A DNA stretch of 64,000 nucleotides, taken from positions 84,765,835 to 84,829,834 of the forward strand of contig OZ023268.1 in the NCBI GenBank assembly GCA_964006375.1, given 5' to 3'. The notes beneath the pieces are model-generated. The model was not told the origin of the DNA and searched no databases. It saw only the letters and a program-made list of their open reading frames with translations. Each line of letters opens with the position of its first letter. Within the stretch, counting starts at the first letter, position 1. The translations under genes were made by a program, and so were the position numbers. This document shows, one piece after another, positions 10,254 to 24,676 of this stretch. This stretch comes from Tillus elongatus (taxonomy: Eukaryota > Arthropoda > Insecta > Coleoptera > Cleridae).

Positions 10254-12830
10254 ATGAATACAACACAAGATAATAACACACAAAATGGCCAACATGACAG
10301 CGATAACATACAGACAAACATCAAATTATTCAAAAATACTTACAGGAAAATATATTATAACAAAGCCAACATATACTTCAATAGAGAATGCCTAAGACAC
10401 AAATTAACACCAAAATACGCTAAAATCACTGTTCATAACCATACCAATACGGCCAAATACACCCAAACACAAGCAGAAAAACTATACATCACGAACGAAA
10501 TAAAACATCAATACAGCAACATAACCACACTTACAAAAAAATTATATAGACTTCATCTTTTATTAGCAAACCAGATGAAATACGACACATGGACACAAAC
10601 ATATAACAATATAATGCACAACATAAAAACCGATTATAAACACAAATTAGAGAAAATAAACAAAAAACTACACAACCTTAAAAAGAACAAACTAGATAAT
10701 GTAAACATAACAACCACAACACACCACATATTTCAGGATAGATTTATAAACATAACAGACACAAAATTCACAAAAGAAGAAAAAGAATTCATAGAAAACA
10801 ACATAAAAACCAACTTTTTAGATACAAAAAAATCTACAATAGAGAACATAATAGTGGACACACAACACGCGATAAACTCAATAAATAGCCCAAACTTAGA
10901 ACCACTGAAAAACCAACTAGCAACAGAAATAAACAGAATTATTGACAAGACTAAATCAAAAAACCATACACATGAAAAAATGATCAAACAAATAAGAAAC
11001 AAAGTCACATATAACAACATAACAATAGCAAAAACAGATAAAAGCGACGCACTAATAGCAATAAAAACACAGGACTATATAGAAAAAACAAACACTTTCA
11101 TCTCAACAAACAAATGCAAAAAACTGAACGAAAACCCAACGAAAAAATTCCAAAATCAAATATTAAACATCATAAAAAAACACAAGACAATATTCAACCA
11201 AAAAACAACACATTATTATAACAACAACCCTAAAGCACCACCAATGACAGGAATAATAAAAATACACAAAACGGGATACCCAATAAGACCACTCATCAAC
11301 TTCAAAGATGCACCTTCATACAAAATAGCAAAGGAAATGGACCAAGTACTAAAACAAGAAATACAACTAGAAAACAAATTTAACATAAAAAACTCCATAG
11401 AACTAGTGGATAAACTAGAAAATATAAACATAAACAAAAACACACGACTTGCCTCATTTGACATAACAAATATGTACACCAATATACCAATTAACGAAAC
11501 TACAAATATAATCGAAAATAAAATGCAAAATAACAACAAAAAACAACAAATTAGCGAAATATTAAACATCATATTAAAACAAAATTACTTTGAGTTCAAC
11601 GGAGAATATTACATCCAAGAAGATGGACTACCAATGGGATCTCCACTATCAAGCATTATGGCAGAAATATACATACAACAGTTAGAAGATAAAATCAACA
11701 CCATCATAAAAGAGACAGACCCAAACATTAAATGGATAAGATACGTCGATGATATATTAATAATATACGACAATCAAAAAACCAACATAGACAATATCCT
11801 CGAAAAAATAAACCAAATTAACAGAAACATAAAATTTACAATAGAAAAAGAATCAAACAACACCATAAACTTCCTAGACTTAACACTAATCAGAAAAGAA
11901 AACCAGCTTGAATACAAAATATACAGAAAACCCACACAAACAGACATCACTATACCTAAACACTCACTACACCCACATACACACAAAATGGCCGCATACA
12001 GATACTTAATAAACAGAATGCTAAATATACCACTTCATAACGACGAACGAGAAAAGGAGTACAACATCATAATACAAATAGCAGAAAGAAATGGATACAA
12101 CAAAAAAACAATAGAAGAGCTAGTAAAACAAATCAAAAACAAACAAATCAACAAAACCGAAAACAAAACACCGGAAACAAACACAAAATACACAACATTC
12201 ACTTATAACCACCACATCAAAAAAATAACACAAACACTCAAACAATATGACTTAAAAATGAGCTACAAAACCAATAACAAAATAATAAACAAAATAAATA
12301 AAAAACAAGAACACAACCCACATGAATTAAACGGAATATATCAAATAGAATGTAACACATGCAATAAAAAATATATAGGAATGACAAAGAAATCAATAGA
12401 AACAAGATTCAAAGAACATATAACAGCATTGGATAAAATCCACATACCTAGCTACAAATCAAACGTAGCTACACACATTCACGACACAAAACACCAAAAA
12501 CCAGACATCACCCAATTAAAACTAATGAAACATGTTAAAGACCACAAAAAAATGGAAATCTGGGAACAATACTACATTCAACAAACAAACAATTGAAAAC
12601 AATTAATGCCAGAACAAATCCAAGTACAAACATTTAAACAAAACTTAATAAAGGCCATACAAATAGACAAATTATTAAACCACAGTGATCAAGACAGAAG
12701 ACCGATACACACGACACAGTCCGAAGGCACAACCAATCAGAGAACAGGAAACCGACCACTAGAGGCTCACGGCGCGTGCGCCACCTACAATCTCCGACGT
12801 AGACCAGACAGGAGCGATAGCAGCCAGTAG
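10254..12830 (+). pseudogene. PLE RT / GIY-YIG ORF, copy 3 with a premature stop
   Basis: Same ORF, but an AGA codon has become TGA at 12594-12596, giving a 780-aa product. The RT and GIY/YIG signature survive. The last 78 residues, after the EQYYIQQTNN segment of the endonuclease, are lost. An in-frame ATG at 12606 reopens the tail (74 aa). The truncated enzyme might keep some activity, because the catalytic motifs lie upstream of the stop. Confidence 0.9.
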
Positions 12831-12874
12831 CGTGCTGATGATGAACCGGGACGGTTCGAAACTGCAGTCCACGC
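12830..12874 (+). ncRNA. Hammerhead ribozyme between PLE units 3 and 4
   Basis: Intact copy of the junction ribozyme; predicted cleavage after 12869. Confidence 0.92.
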
Positions 12875-13068
12875 AAACCAATAAGAAATCACAAACGTAC
12901 AGCAAACAAATAAAGTGTATATTTAAAAGTGATTACAGTGTAGTGCAATATTCCTAAAGATATTAAAGCCACACAAGGTAATAACGCACAAATAATTAAC
13001 ACCAATAACGAACATACTAATAACACGTGTACAGTGAGTAACTACAAAATAGGGAAAATTCCAGAAAC

Positions 13069-15645
13069 ATGAATACAACACAAGATAATAACACACAAAA
13101 TGGCCAACATGACAGCGATAACATACAGACAAACATCAAATTATTCAAAAATACTTACAGGAAAATATATTATAACAAAGCCAACATATACTTCAATAGA
13201 GAATGCCTAAGACACAAATTAACACCAAAATACGCTAAAATCACTGTTCATAACCATACCAATACGGCCAAATACACCCAAACACAAGCAGAAAAACTAT
13301 ACATCACGAACGAAATAAAACATCAATACAGCAACATAACCACACTTACAAAAAAATTATATAGACTTCATCTTTTATTAGCAAACCAGATGAAATACGA
13401 CACATGGACACAAACATATAACAATATAATGCACAACATAAAAACCGATTATAAACACAAATTAGAGAAAATAAACAAAAAACTACACAACCTTAAAAAG
13501 AACAAACTAGATAATGTAAACATAACAACCACAACACACCACATATTTCAGGATAGATTTATAAACATAACAGACACAAAATTCACAAAAGAAGAAAAAG
13601 AATTCATAGAAAACAACATAAAAACCAACTTTTTAGATACAAAAAAATCTACAATAGAGAACATAATAGTGGACACACAACACGCGATAAACTCAATAAA
13701 TAGCCCAAACTTAGAACCACTGAAAAACCAACTAGCAACAGAAATAAACAGAATTATTGACAAGACTAAATCAAAAAACCATACACATGAAAAAATGATC
13801 AAACAAATAAGAAACAAAGTCACATATAACAACATAACAATAGCAAAAACAGATAAAAGCGACGCACTAATAGCAATAAAAACACAGGACTATATAGAAA
13901 AAACAAACACTTTCATCTCAACAAACAAATGCAAAAAACTGAACGAAAACCCAACGAAAAAATTCCAAAATCAAATATTAAACATCATAAAAAAACACAA
14001 GACAATATTCAACCAAAAAACAACACATTATTATAACAACAACCCTAAAGCACCACCAATGACAGGAATAATAAAAATACACAAAACGGGATACCCAATA
14101 AGACCACTCATCAACTTCAAAGATGCACCTTCATACAAAATAGCAAAGGAAATGGACCAAGTACTAAAACAAGAAATACAACTAGAAAACAAATTTAACA
14201 TAAAAAACTCCATAGAACTAGTGGATAAACTAGAAAATATAAACATAAACAAAAACACACGACTTGCCTCATTTGACATAACAAATATGTACACCAATAT
14301 ACCAATTAACGAAACTACAAATATAATCGAAAATAAAATGCAAAATAACAACAAAAAACAACAAATTAGCGAAATATTAAACATCATATTAAAACAAAAT
14401 TACTTTGAGTTCAACGGAGAATATTACATCCAAGAAGATGGACTACCAATGGGATCTCCACTATCAAGCATTATGGCAGAAATATACATACAACAGTTAG
14501 AAGATAAAATCAACACCATCATAAAAGAGACAGACCCAAACATTAAATGGATAAGATACGTCGATGATATATTAATAATATACGACAATCAAAAAACCAA
14601 CATAGACAATATCCTCGAAAAAATAAACCAAATTAACAGAAACATAAAATTTACAATAGAAAAAGAATCAAACAACACCATAAACTTCCTAGACTTAACA
14701 CTAATCAGAAAAGAAAACCAGCTTGAATACAAAATATACAGAAAACCCACACAAACAGACATCACTATACCTAAACACTCACTACACCCACATACACACA
14801 AAATGGCCGCATACAGATACTTAATAAACAGAATGCTAAATATACCACTTCATAACGACGAACGAGAAAAGGAGTACAACATCATAATACAAATAGCAGA
14901 AAGAAATGGATACAACAAAAAAACAATAGAAGAGCTAGTAAAACAAATCAAAAACAAACAAATCAACAAAACCGAAAACAAAACACCGGAAACAAACACA
15001 AAATACACAACATTCACTTATAACCACCACATCAAAAAAATAACACAAACACTCAAACAATATGACTTAAAAATGAGCTACAAAACCAATAACAAAATAA
15101 TAAACAAAATAAATAAAAAACAAGAACACAACCCACATGAATTAAACGGAATATATCAAATAGAATGTAACACATGCAATAAAAAATATATAGGAATGAC
15201 AAAGAAATCAATAGAAACAAGATTCAAAGAACATATAACAGCATTGGATAAAATCCACATACCTAGCTACAAATCAAACGTAGCTACACACATTCACGAC
15301 ACAAAACACCAAAAACCAGACATCACCCAATTAAAACTAATGAAACATGTTAAAGACCACAAAAAAATGGAAATCTGGGAACAATACTACATTCAACAAA
15401 CAAACAATAGAAAACAATTAATGCCAGAACAAATCCAAGTACAAACATTTAAACAAAACTTAATAAAGGCCATACAAATAGACAAATTATTAAACCACAG
15501 TGATCAAGACAGAAGACCGATACACACGACACAGTCCGAAGGCGCAACCAATCAGAGAACAGGAAACCGACCACTAGAGGCTCACGGCGCGTGCGCCACC
15601 TACAATCTCCGACGTAGACCAGACAGGAGCGATAGCAGCCAGTAG
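13069..15645 (+). CDS. PLE reverse transcriptase / GIY-YIG endonuclease, full-length copy 4
   Basis: 858-aa ORF, the last complete unit of the array. It differs from copies 1 and 2 by one visible substitution near the C-terminus (Thr to Ala, codon GCA near 15543-15545, in the SEG-TNQ stretch). All catalytic motifs are intact. Confidence 0.95.
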   Translation: MNTTQDNNTQNGQHDSDNIQTNIKLFKNTYRKIYYNKANIYFNRECLRHKLTPKYAKITVHNHTNTAKYTQTQAEKLYITNEIKHQYSNITTLTKKLYRLHLLLANQMKYDTWTQTYNNIMHNIKTDYKHKLEKINKKLHNLKKNKLDNVNITTTTHHIFQDRFINITDTKFTKEEKEFIENNIKTNFLDTKKSTIENIIVDTQHAINSINSPNLEPLKNQLATEINRIIDKTKSKNHTHEKMIKQIRNKVTYNNITIAKTDKSDALIAIKTQDYIEKTNTFISTNKCKKLNENPTKKFQNQILNIIKKHKTIFNQKTTHYYNNNPKAPPMTGIIKIHKTGYPIRPLINFKDAPSYKIAKEMDQVLKQEIQLENKFNIKNSIELVDKLENININKNTRLASFDITNMYTNIPINETTNIIENKMQNNNKKQQISEILNIILKQNYFEFNGEYYIQEDGLPMGSPLSSIMAEIYIQQLEDKINTIIKETDPNIKWIRYVDDILIIYDNQKTNIDNILEKINQINRNIKFTIEKESNNTINFLDLTLIRKENQLEYKIYRKPTQTDITIPKHSLHPHTHKMAAYRYLINRMLNIPLHNDEREKEYNIIIQIAERNGYNKKTIEELVKQIKNKQINKTENKTPETNTKYTTFTYNHHIKKITQTLKQYDLKMSYKTNNKIINKINKKQEHNPHELNGIYQIECNTCNKKYIGMTKKSIETRFKEHITALDKIHIPSYKSNVATHIHDTKHQKPDITQLKLMKHVKDHKKMEIWEQYYIQQTNNRKQLMPEQIQVQTFKQNLIKAIQIDKLLNHSDQDRRPIHTTQSEGATNQRTGNRPLEAHGACATYNLRRRPDRSDSSQ

Positions 15646-15689
15646 CGTGCTGATGATGAACCGGGACGGTTCGAAACTGCAGTCCACGC
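15645..15689 (+). ncRNA. Hammerhead ribozyme at the right end of the PLE array
   Basis: Intact junction ribozyme, followed by only ~84 bp of the next leader before the array ends at 15773. A terminal partial repeat of this kind corresponds to the pLTR-like ends described for PLEs. Confidence 0.9.
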
Positions 15690-15769
15690 AAACCAATAAG
15701 AAATCACAAACGTACAGCAAACAAATAAAGTGTATATTTAAAAGTGATTACAGTGTAGTGCAATATTCC

Positions 15770-15773
<4 letters not shown>

Positions 15774-15828
<55 letters not shown>

Positions 15829-15961
15829 ATATAAAAATTGAAACTGACCTTGGTTATGTTTTCTGGGGGGCCTAATTAGCGCTCATGTGAAGAAATTTTT
15901 TCAAAATTCAAAAGTCGGGATCTCCTCATTAGTGAATTTTTTTTAAGAAAATTCACTAATA
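15774..15961 (-). repeat. TA-core repeat, minus orientation (TA tract, left arm, hairpin)
   Basis: About 50 bp of (TA)n runs into the arm beginning AAACTGACCTTGG and ends in an imperfect hairpin, TTAGTGAATTTT with its complement AAAATTCACTAA. The same arm and hairpin recur at 29290, 30832 and 36564, and inverted at 19992 and 20372. The right arm expected on the other side of the (TA)n is missing here: the PLE array abuts the microsatellite. Confidence 0.75.
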
Positions 15962-16459
15962 TTAATGCAAATTTTCGTAAAAAGTTGATTTACTCTAAAA
16001 GGAAGCTATTTACTGAAATTATGTAAGAATACTTTTTTGGTGTAAAATAATGTACTAATTTAAAAAAAGGTTCAGTTTTAATATTAGTCAGTGGCGCAAC
16101 AGAGTTTTAAAAAAATGGGTCACCATAGTGATAATTCCACGCCACTGGCTTCCCCTATTTTGCTGCTTCTACAATGGGTAATAGCTATTAATAGTGACGT
16201 TTATTACACTTAATTTCAAAACCATCCGTTTGGGAGATATGAGAAAAAACTATTTTCCGTTGAATATTTACCTTATCGTATTCACTTATTTCAAAGCAAA
16301 TCAATGGCTTAGTGTTAACCACTGGCATTCCACAAATTTTGCTAGGTCAAGCATTGGTAATTTTACGCTTTTTTTTAAACATCCAAAATGTAAAATTTTA
16401 TAATTAATGACAACTGATTGGAGCATATTAGCCACAGACGTTATGTGGCCTAAACATAT
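15962..16459. other. Non-coding, no gene seen
   Basis: AT-rich sequence with short ORFs only. It contains a GTCAGTGGCG / CGCCACTGGC inverted pair at about 16088-16147, suggestive of an old small inverted-repeat element, but no recognisable ends or coding motif. Confidence 0.4.
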
Positions 16460-17757
<1,298 letters not shown>

Positions 17758-17989
17758 TCCAGACTTTTTTTTTCTTTTACTATTATATTTATGTATATGT
17801 TTTTTGAGAGACTTCGTCTAAAATTTGTATAAGACTTGTCGAGATTAAATAACTGTCTGGATAACATTTTTGTCAATTTTGGTAAAGAATCTGCAATGGA
17901 CATATATCTTTTAGATCATATGGGTGTAATATTGAGAGTAAGTAAAAAAATGGTACGGTATGGACATAGATAATAAAATGATTAATTAC

Positions 17990-19910
17990 AGGCCTATAAC
18001 AGAAGCTGGTCTACTAAATTTAAATCCTTTGGTGGCAGGCATGGACTGGAGTTGGAGTTTTGTCAGTGTAGACACCGAGGACGTGAGCGTGTAGTTTGTT
18101 GCTTTTATTGGCCGTATTGTTGATGCCGTATGTCAGGCTTTTCCTCTAAAATCTAAAATATTGTCACCTAAAAACGAGAAAATTAATTGTTTTACTGATG
18201 AATTAAAAAAAAGTCGTGAACTATTGCATTTCCTTCAGGATGTTTACGCACGTAATTCTAACCCGTCGTTTTTCTTTTATTTCAAAGGCAAAACATCCAC
18301 AAAAGCTAATGTGGAAAGTTATAGGTAACAAGAGTTTGAGCCGGGCATCAACAAATTTCACCGCGAACGATTTTAACATTTATTTTTTAAATGCTCCAGA
18401 AGACTTGACGAGGAACGTACGAAAAAGTTTAAATTACTATAATTTTTTTATCTAAGATAAAGGCTGAGGATAGAACTAAATATTTCTCATTCGAAAATGT
18501 CACATATATCGAAGTCTTAGATATAATATCTGGATTAAAGAACACTTGTTCCATGGATGGTTTCGATATAAATATGAAAATTTTAAGATATGTAAAGTAT
18601 TCTATAATAGTTCCACTCACAAAATTAATAAACAGTTGTTTATCTAGGAACCCATTTCCGAAGGTCTTAAAACTGTCTAAGGTCATCCCAGTTTTAAAGA
18701 AGGTAGATTGGGAGTCATTGAAAAATTACAGACCAATTTCTATAATTCCGTTTTTTTTTCCAAAATATTTGAAGGTTTGTTGTACAACCAAATTAGTTCA
18801 TATCTAGAGGATAACAACTTACTTTTACACTCACAATTTGGATTTAGGACAAATCGGTCTACATCTCTAGCAGTAAATAGGCTGGTGGATGCTATTTGTA
18901 TGGGCTTCGAGAGGGGTGAGCATACCTATCCACAGTTTCTGGACCTGTCTAAAGCATTTGACTGTGTGTCTTATGATATTTTAATTGACAAGCTTCAGTT
19001 CTACGGCTTCCATACCAACAATCTCACTCTTTTAAAATCATACCTGGAAGACCGATCACCCACATTAGACCTAAAATACGGTGTACCACAGATATCGATG
19101 CTTGGGCCTATTTAATTCTTGCTATACATCAATGATCTACCAAAATCAACAGACCTAGGTAATTTTGATTTGTTTGCTGATGATACGACTTCTATTTTCT
19201 CAAATCAATCAAAGCATCAATACAGTACTCTCTACCATTAGCAGAGTTAAACATGTGTGTCAGGATTGGTTTTCAGCGAATCAACTTAGCTCGAACAGCC
19301 TAAAATCTGAGTCTTTACTATTTTCGTTAAAGCACATCTCTTCAATCGTGCTAACACCGAGTCTGAAATTCCTTGGAGCTATGGTCGACAGCAAGCCAAT
19401 TTAGGACTCACATTGCATATATGTATGTCAGAGGGCATCCCGTGCCATGTTTCTCCTGCGGAGTCTTTCGTCCCAAGCCTCCGCTCCCACCTCAAAAAGT
19501 GCATATTATGAATGTGTACATGGTATCTTAACTTATGCCATTCTGGTATAGGGACACTCACCACACTTTGAATTGGTTTTCGCAACCCAACGTAAGGCAA
19601 TTCGAATACTGGTCGGTTTGAGGTATAAAAATGACTGTAGTAGCCACTTTAGAAGCTTTCAGATACTTACAATACCAGGTGTCTATATTTTGCAGTGTCT
19701 TTTATATGTGCCATGAATCAGACTTCACTAGGCACAGTACCATTCACAGCCGTCTTACACGCGGTAAAGATAACTTCGCAGTCGATTTCACCTGCTTAAA
19801 AATAACAAGGAACAGAACCAATCACTTTGGAGTGAAATTTTATAACAAACTCCCTCATAATATAAGAATATAGATTACAACAAATTCAAGTCTGCCACCA
19901 AGAACATTTT
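17990..19910 (+). pseudogene. Decayed non-LTR retrotransposon (jockey/CR1-like reverse transcriptase)
   Basis: Fragments in all three frames follow the order of a LINE ORF2. There is an endonuclease-RT linker (about 17995-18350), then LKNYRPISII, then HSQFGFRTNRST, then FLDLSKAFDCV (18940-18975, motif A), GVPQISMLGP (motif B region) and FADDTT (about 19170, motif C), then thumb-like sequence to about 19870. At least four frameshifts and a stop (19113) break it. It is an old copy, unrelated to the LINE family at 38.2 and 61-64 kb. No poly(A) tail or target duplication was recognised. Confidence 0.8.
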
Positions 19911-19911
19911 G

Positions 19912-21330
<1,419 letters not shown>

Positions 21331-21339
21331 ATTTACGTT

Positions 21340-21384
21340 TCTAGTGAATTTTCTTTAAAAAAATTCACTAATGGGGAGATCCGC

Positions 21385-21478
<94 letters not shown>

Positions 21479-22578
21479 TACCGATAACTCAAAAAATAAT
21501 AGACCGATCTTTATCAAATGTGGTGAGTACCTTCCTTTTGCAAGTGGCTTGGACAAGTTTGTTAGCCAGGAAAATCGGACCCGGTTTTTCCAGAAAATTT
21601 TGTGTTTTCTTTCTAAAAAAAGTCATATCTCCAGAAATGATAAAGTGAGGGCAACCAAATTTGGTACGCGTATTTGTATTATAAAGTGAGAAGCAGGTAC
21701 CAAAATTTAGGTCTCTATGTTCAAGCACAAAAAAGTTACGGGCAGCTAAAGAAACATTTTGGAGTTTTCCTCAAAACGTCAAACTCACAATTTAAATCGC
21801 CAAACTCGCAATTTAAAACGTCAAAATTGGCAATGTTTAGGCAAAGAATGTGAAAGAAATACGGATTGTGAAAATAAAATGTTGCAAGAAGAGTGTTCTG
21901 CGAACCCTTAAGTTTCAGATTCAACCGTCATTTTACTAAAATATTTACAGAAAATTCATTTCAAATAGCTCCTATCTCTGATGCTTTGGCTGTCGGTTTA
22001 GTTAAGTTGATGCTTTCGCTGTAGGTTTAGTGAAGTTTATGGTTTAACGGTCTATAATTTTTTAGCTAATTTTCGTAGAACCAATTCGTTACTGCATTTT
22101 AGCATTTTTTATCGAAATATGATGCATGTGTGTAAGAAAAAATCTGGACGCAGTAAGTGCGTTTTGGTAGCAAACTTGCAGAAATCCTTCAAATTTCAAT
22201 AACTCAATTTGCTATTAACGTAAGTTTTGTTGGTTAGGAAACCAACATTTAACTTTATTTTCGGAAAAATTTGTATTAACGCAACAAGGGCGCTATGGTT
22301 GCGAATTTTCATTAAATGTTTCAAATTTCAATAACTCAATTTTCTATTAACCTAAGGTTCATTGGCTAGGGGACCAGTTTTCTCGGAAACATTTAAAGTT
22401 TATTTTCGGAAAATTTTTGTACATTTTCAAATAATTATTTTGATAAAATATGGTACATTGTTCCTGCTATATAGGTTATACCGGTAAATAAATTGATGTC
22501 TGCTCGCATTAGAGCGATATATTTTAATTAAAAACATTTTTATGAAAATTCACTTCCATAACGCACTTGCTGCGTCCA
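21340..22578 (+). repeat. TA-core repeat, near-complete plus copy
   Basis: In order: hairpin AGTGAATTTTCTTTAAAAAA / ATTCACTAA (21340-21370), (TA)n 21386-21476, right arm from 21480, and a tail flanked by TCTGGACGCAGTAAG (22141) and CTTGCTGCGTCCAGA (22564-22578), an inverted pair. Within the tail a ~150-bp stretch is partly duplicated (22145 and 22285). It is the best reference copy for the family's limits. Confidence 0.7.
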
Positions 22579-24676
22579 GAGTTTTTATAACTTCAATTTG
22601 CATCGATATTGTGATATCATGGCCTTTTGTTGACTTCGTCTGTTTTGTGCTCTGGTTTTTTGTTTGTTTGAATATTTGTACACATTGTATTGTTTCTCTA
22701 TATTCATTATTCATTGATTGGTGCAGTTTTTATTTGTGTATTTTGACCTATGCTGCTGTTTTATATGTATATTTGGGTATATGAATGGTATACCTTTACT
22801 TGTTTTTTTTTCATGTAGATTCTGTTTATACGCATAAGTACTATATCTTGACCTTTGTAATGCACCACTGTGTAAATACACCAATAAACAATTATTACTA
22901 TTAATATTATTATTATTAAAAGTGTCAAGCGCTGGTTCTCTTACCTTAAATGGTTTTAAACCCAGGCAGTTTTGCCTGAAAATTTTCGAAGAAAAACATT
23001 TGCGCAACTTTCTACTAACAGTTCCTAGATTTTAGATTACACCAGATATATTTTAAAAAAGATACTCCGATTAAAAAACTTCCAGAAACAAATAAATTTT
23101 TAACAGAATATTGGAGATCATAGTTGGGAAGATAAGTTAATTACATATTAAACTTATAATCTGTTGAATGTATGTAGTTTATTTTATATAATCAGGAGAA
23201 AAATATTGTTTTTGTTTTATAGAATTTATACTCACCAAAAGAAGAAATATCAAGAGCATGTTACCAGTAGTCTGTCCTGGGGTAGCTCACTTGATAATAT
23301 GGTTGCACCCATATAATATCATGTCGACAACCACTACCTGTATTCCGTACCACCAACACAAACATCTACCTCCAGCCTGTCCCCTGTTTCTGTCATTAAT
23401 CTTCTTCAGTGGTCACAAAATCAATGCAACCACGCTGTAATACACCTTCTTTGGAGATAAAAAAGAGATTGATGCAGTTTTTCTTTCACTTTCATACGTT
23501 TTTCAATACATCTAGTCCCTCTGATATATAGTCATATAAGTAGTATGTTAACGAAAAAGAAAGGGATGACTAGAAAAAAATTACATGCACGCACTATAAA
23601 CACTGACCGACTTTCTTAATGTCGCGGTAAAACAAACCTGCGAGTTGACGATGAAGAAGAAACACTAGGTGAATTGTCTGTGGTATCGTCCTCGTATAGA
23701 GCTCTGATCGGGAAATGAGGTTTGTGCTTGTGAAGAAAAAGTGTATGGTAAGTAGGGTACGCGCTGCGAGTGCCCCCCTGCCGGCCCCCTTTCGTCTTTC
23801 CACAGTCGATGACTCTCGCGGTTACTGGTGCACTGGGTACACAGACTATCCGATTGCCGCTTCTTGTTTGTAGGTGTTGTTACCGGTAATTTACTCGCTC
23901 GTCCGCGAGGAAAAAATCTTTCGAGCTCTTTTTATAGAGACAATTCGATAAATTCATCGCAGTCATCTTCATTAAATTCTTGTGGACACAGGAATTCCAA
24001 CTGTGCTCAAGTGATGTCATTTTTACAATTATTTTTTGTGGTTTGATTGTACCTAAATGTAAAACTTGTTAAAAATAAGTCAATAGATCTAGACAATATA
24101 TAAGTAATAATAAATAATAAATAAATAACAATAAATCCTCTTCGCGTAAATCTATATGATTGCCTCGCATTTATAAAGTGATATTTTTATAATTTTTTTA
24201 AAACCAGAAGTAAGCTTAAAAGTAATTTATTTTGAATTTGTATGACGCTAATAATTATTTCTTATAAAAAAATATACAGAGGCTGTCAAAAATGATATTT
24301 TTTAAAGGCAGGTAATTTTCATCATCGCAGTCTAAAGGTGATGTCGCCGTATCGTCGCACCCGCATAAGAATGAAACGCGATTAGTTATTAATTTTTTAG
24401 TGTGTTGTAGCCAAGTTTGTCAGTCACATGAATATCTTTTTTACAGTTAATTTTTGCAATAAATTATAAAACCATAACATTTTTAAACAGAGAATGAAGA
24501 GATTCTTCAAATGAGGTATCAAAGCCCCTACTTCCTATTTAAAAATTTGGAGGTTGCAACTGTCACTCAAAGGGGGTGAAGTTTTCACTTGCAGGATGTC
24601 ATTTTTTCATCTAAGATTTACGTGTTTCGTTTTTTTTTATAGGTATGCACAATAATTTAGGTACATAATTTATTCC
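22579..24676. other. Intergenic, no supported gene
   Basis: Only short ORFs without recognised motifs. There is a short (TTA)-rich stretch near 22895-22920. A GC-richer segment at 23760-23900 stands out from its surroundings, but I found no domain or splice structure in it. Confidence 0.4.

Larger units (their letters stand above)
4295..15773 (+). mobile_element. Penelope-like element array, plus-strand copies (2815-bp units)
   Basis: A 3' partial unit, four complete units (ORF starts 4624, 7439, 10254, 13069: exact 2815-bp spacing), and a last partial leader ending at 15773, where the unit (CCTAAAGATATT in other copies) is replaced by (TA)n. Copies differ at only a handful of bases: a nonsense change near 12594, an A to G change near 15544, and one base in the ribozyme at 4415. 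Ribozyme cleavage of a read-through transcript would give 2815-nt monomers, for example 7240-10054. Confidence 0.95.

Noticed and set aside
23258..24046. Three short ORFs in a GC-richer patch as a possible host gene.
   Set aside because: No domain, no splice signals in phase, and no codon pattern I could support.
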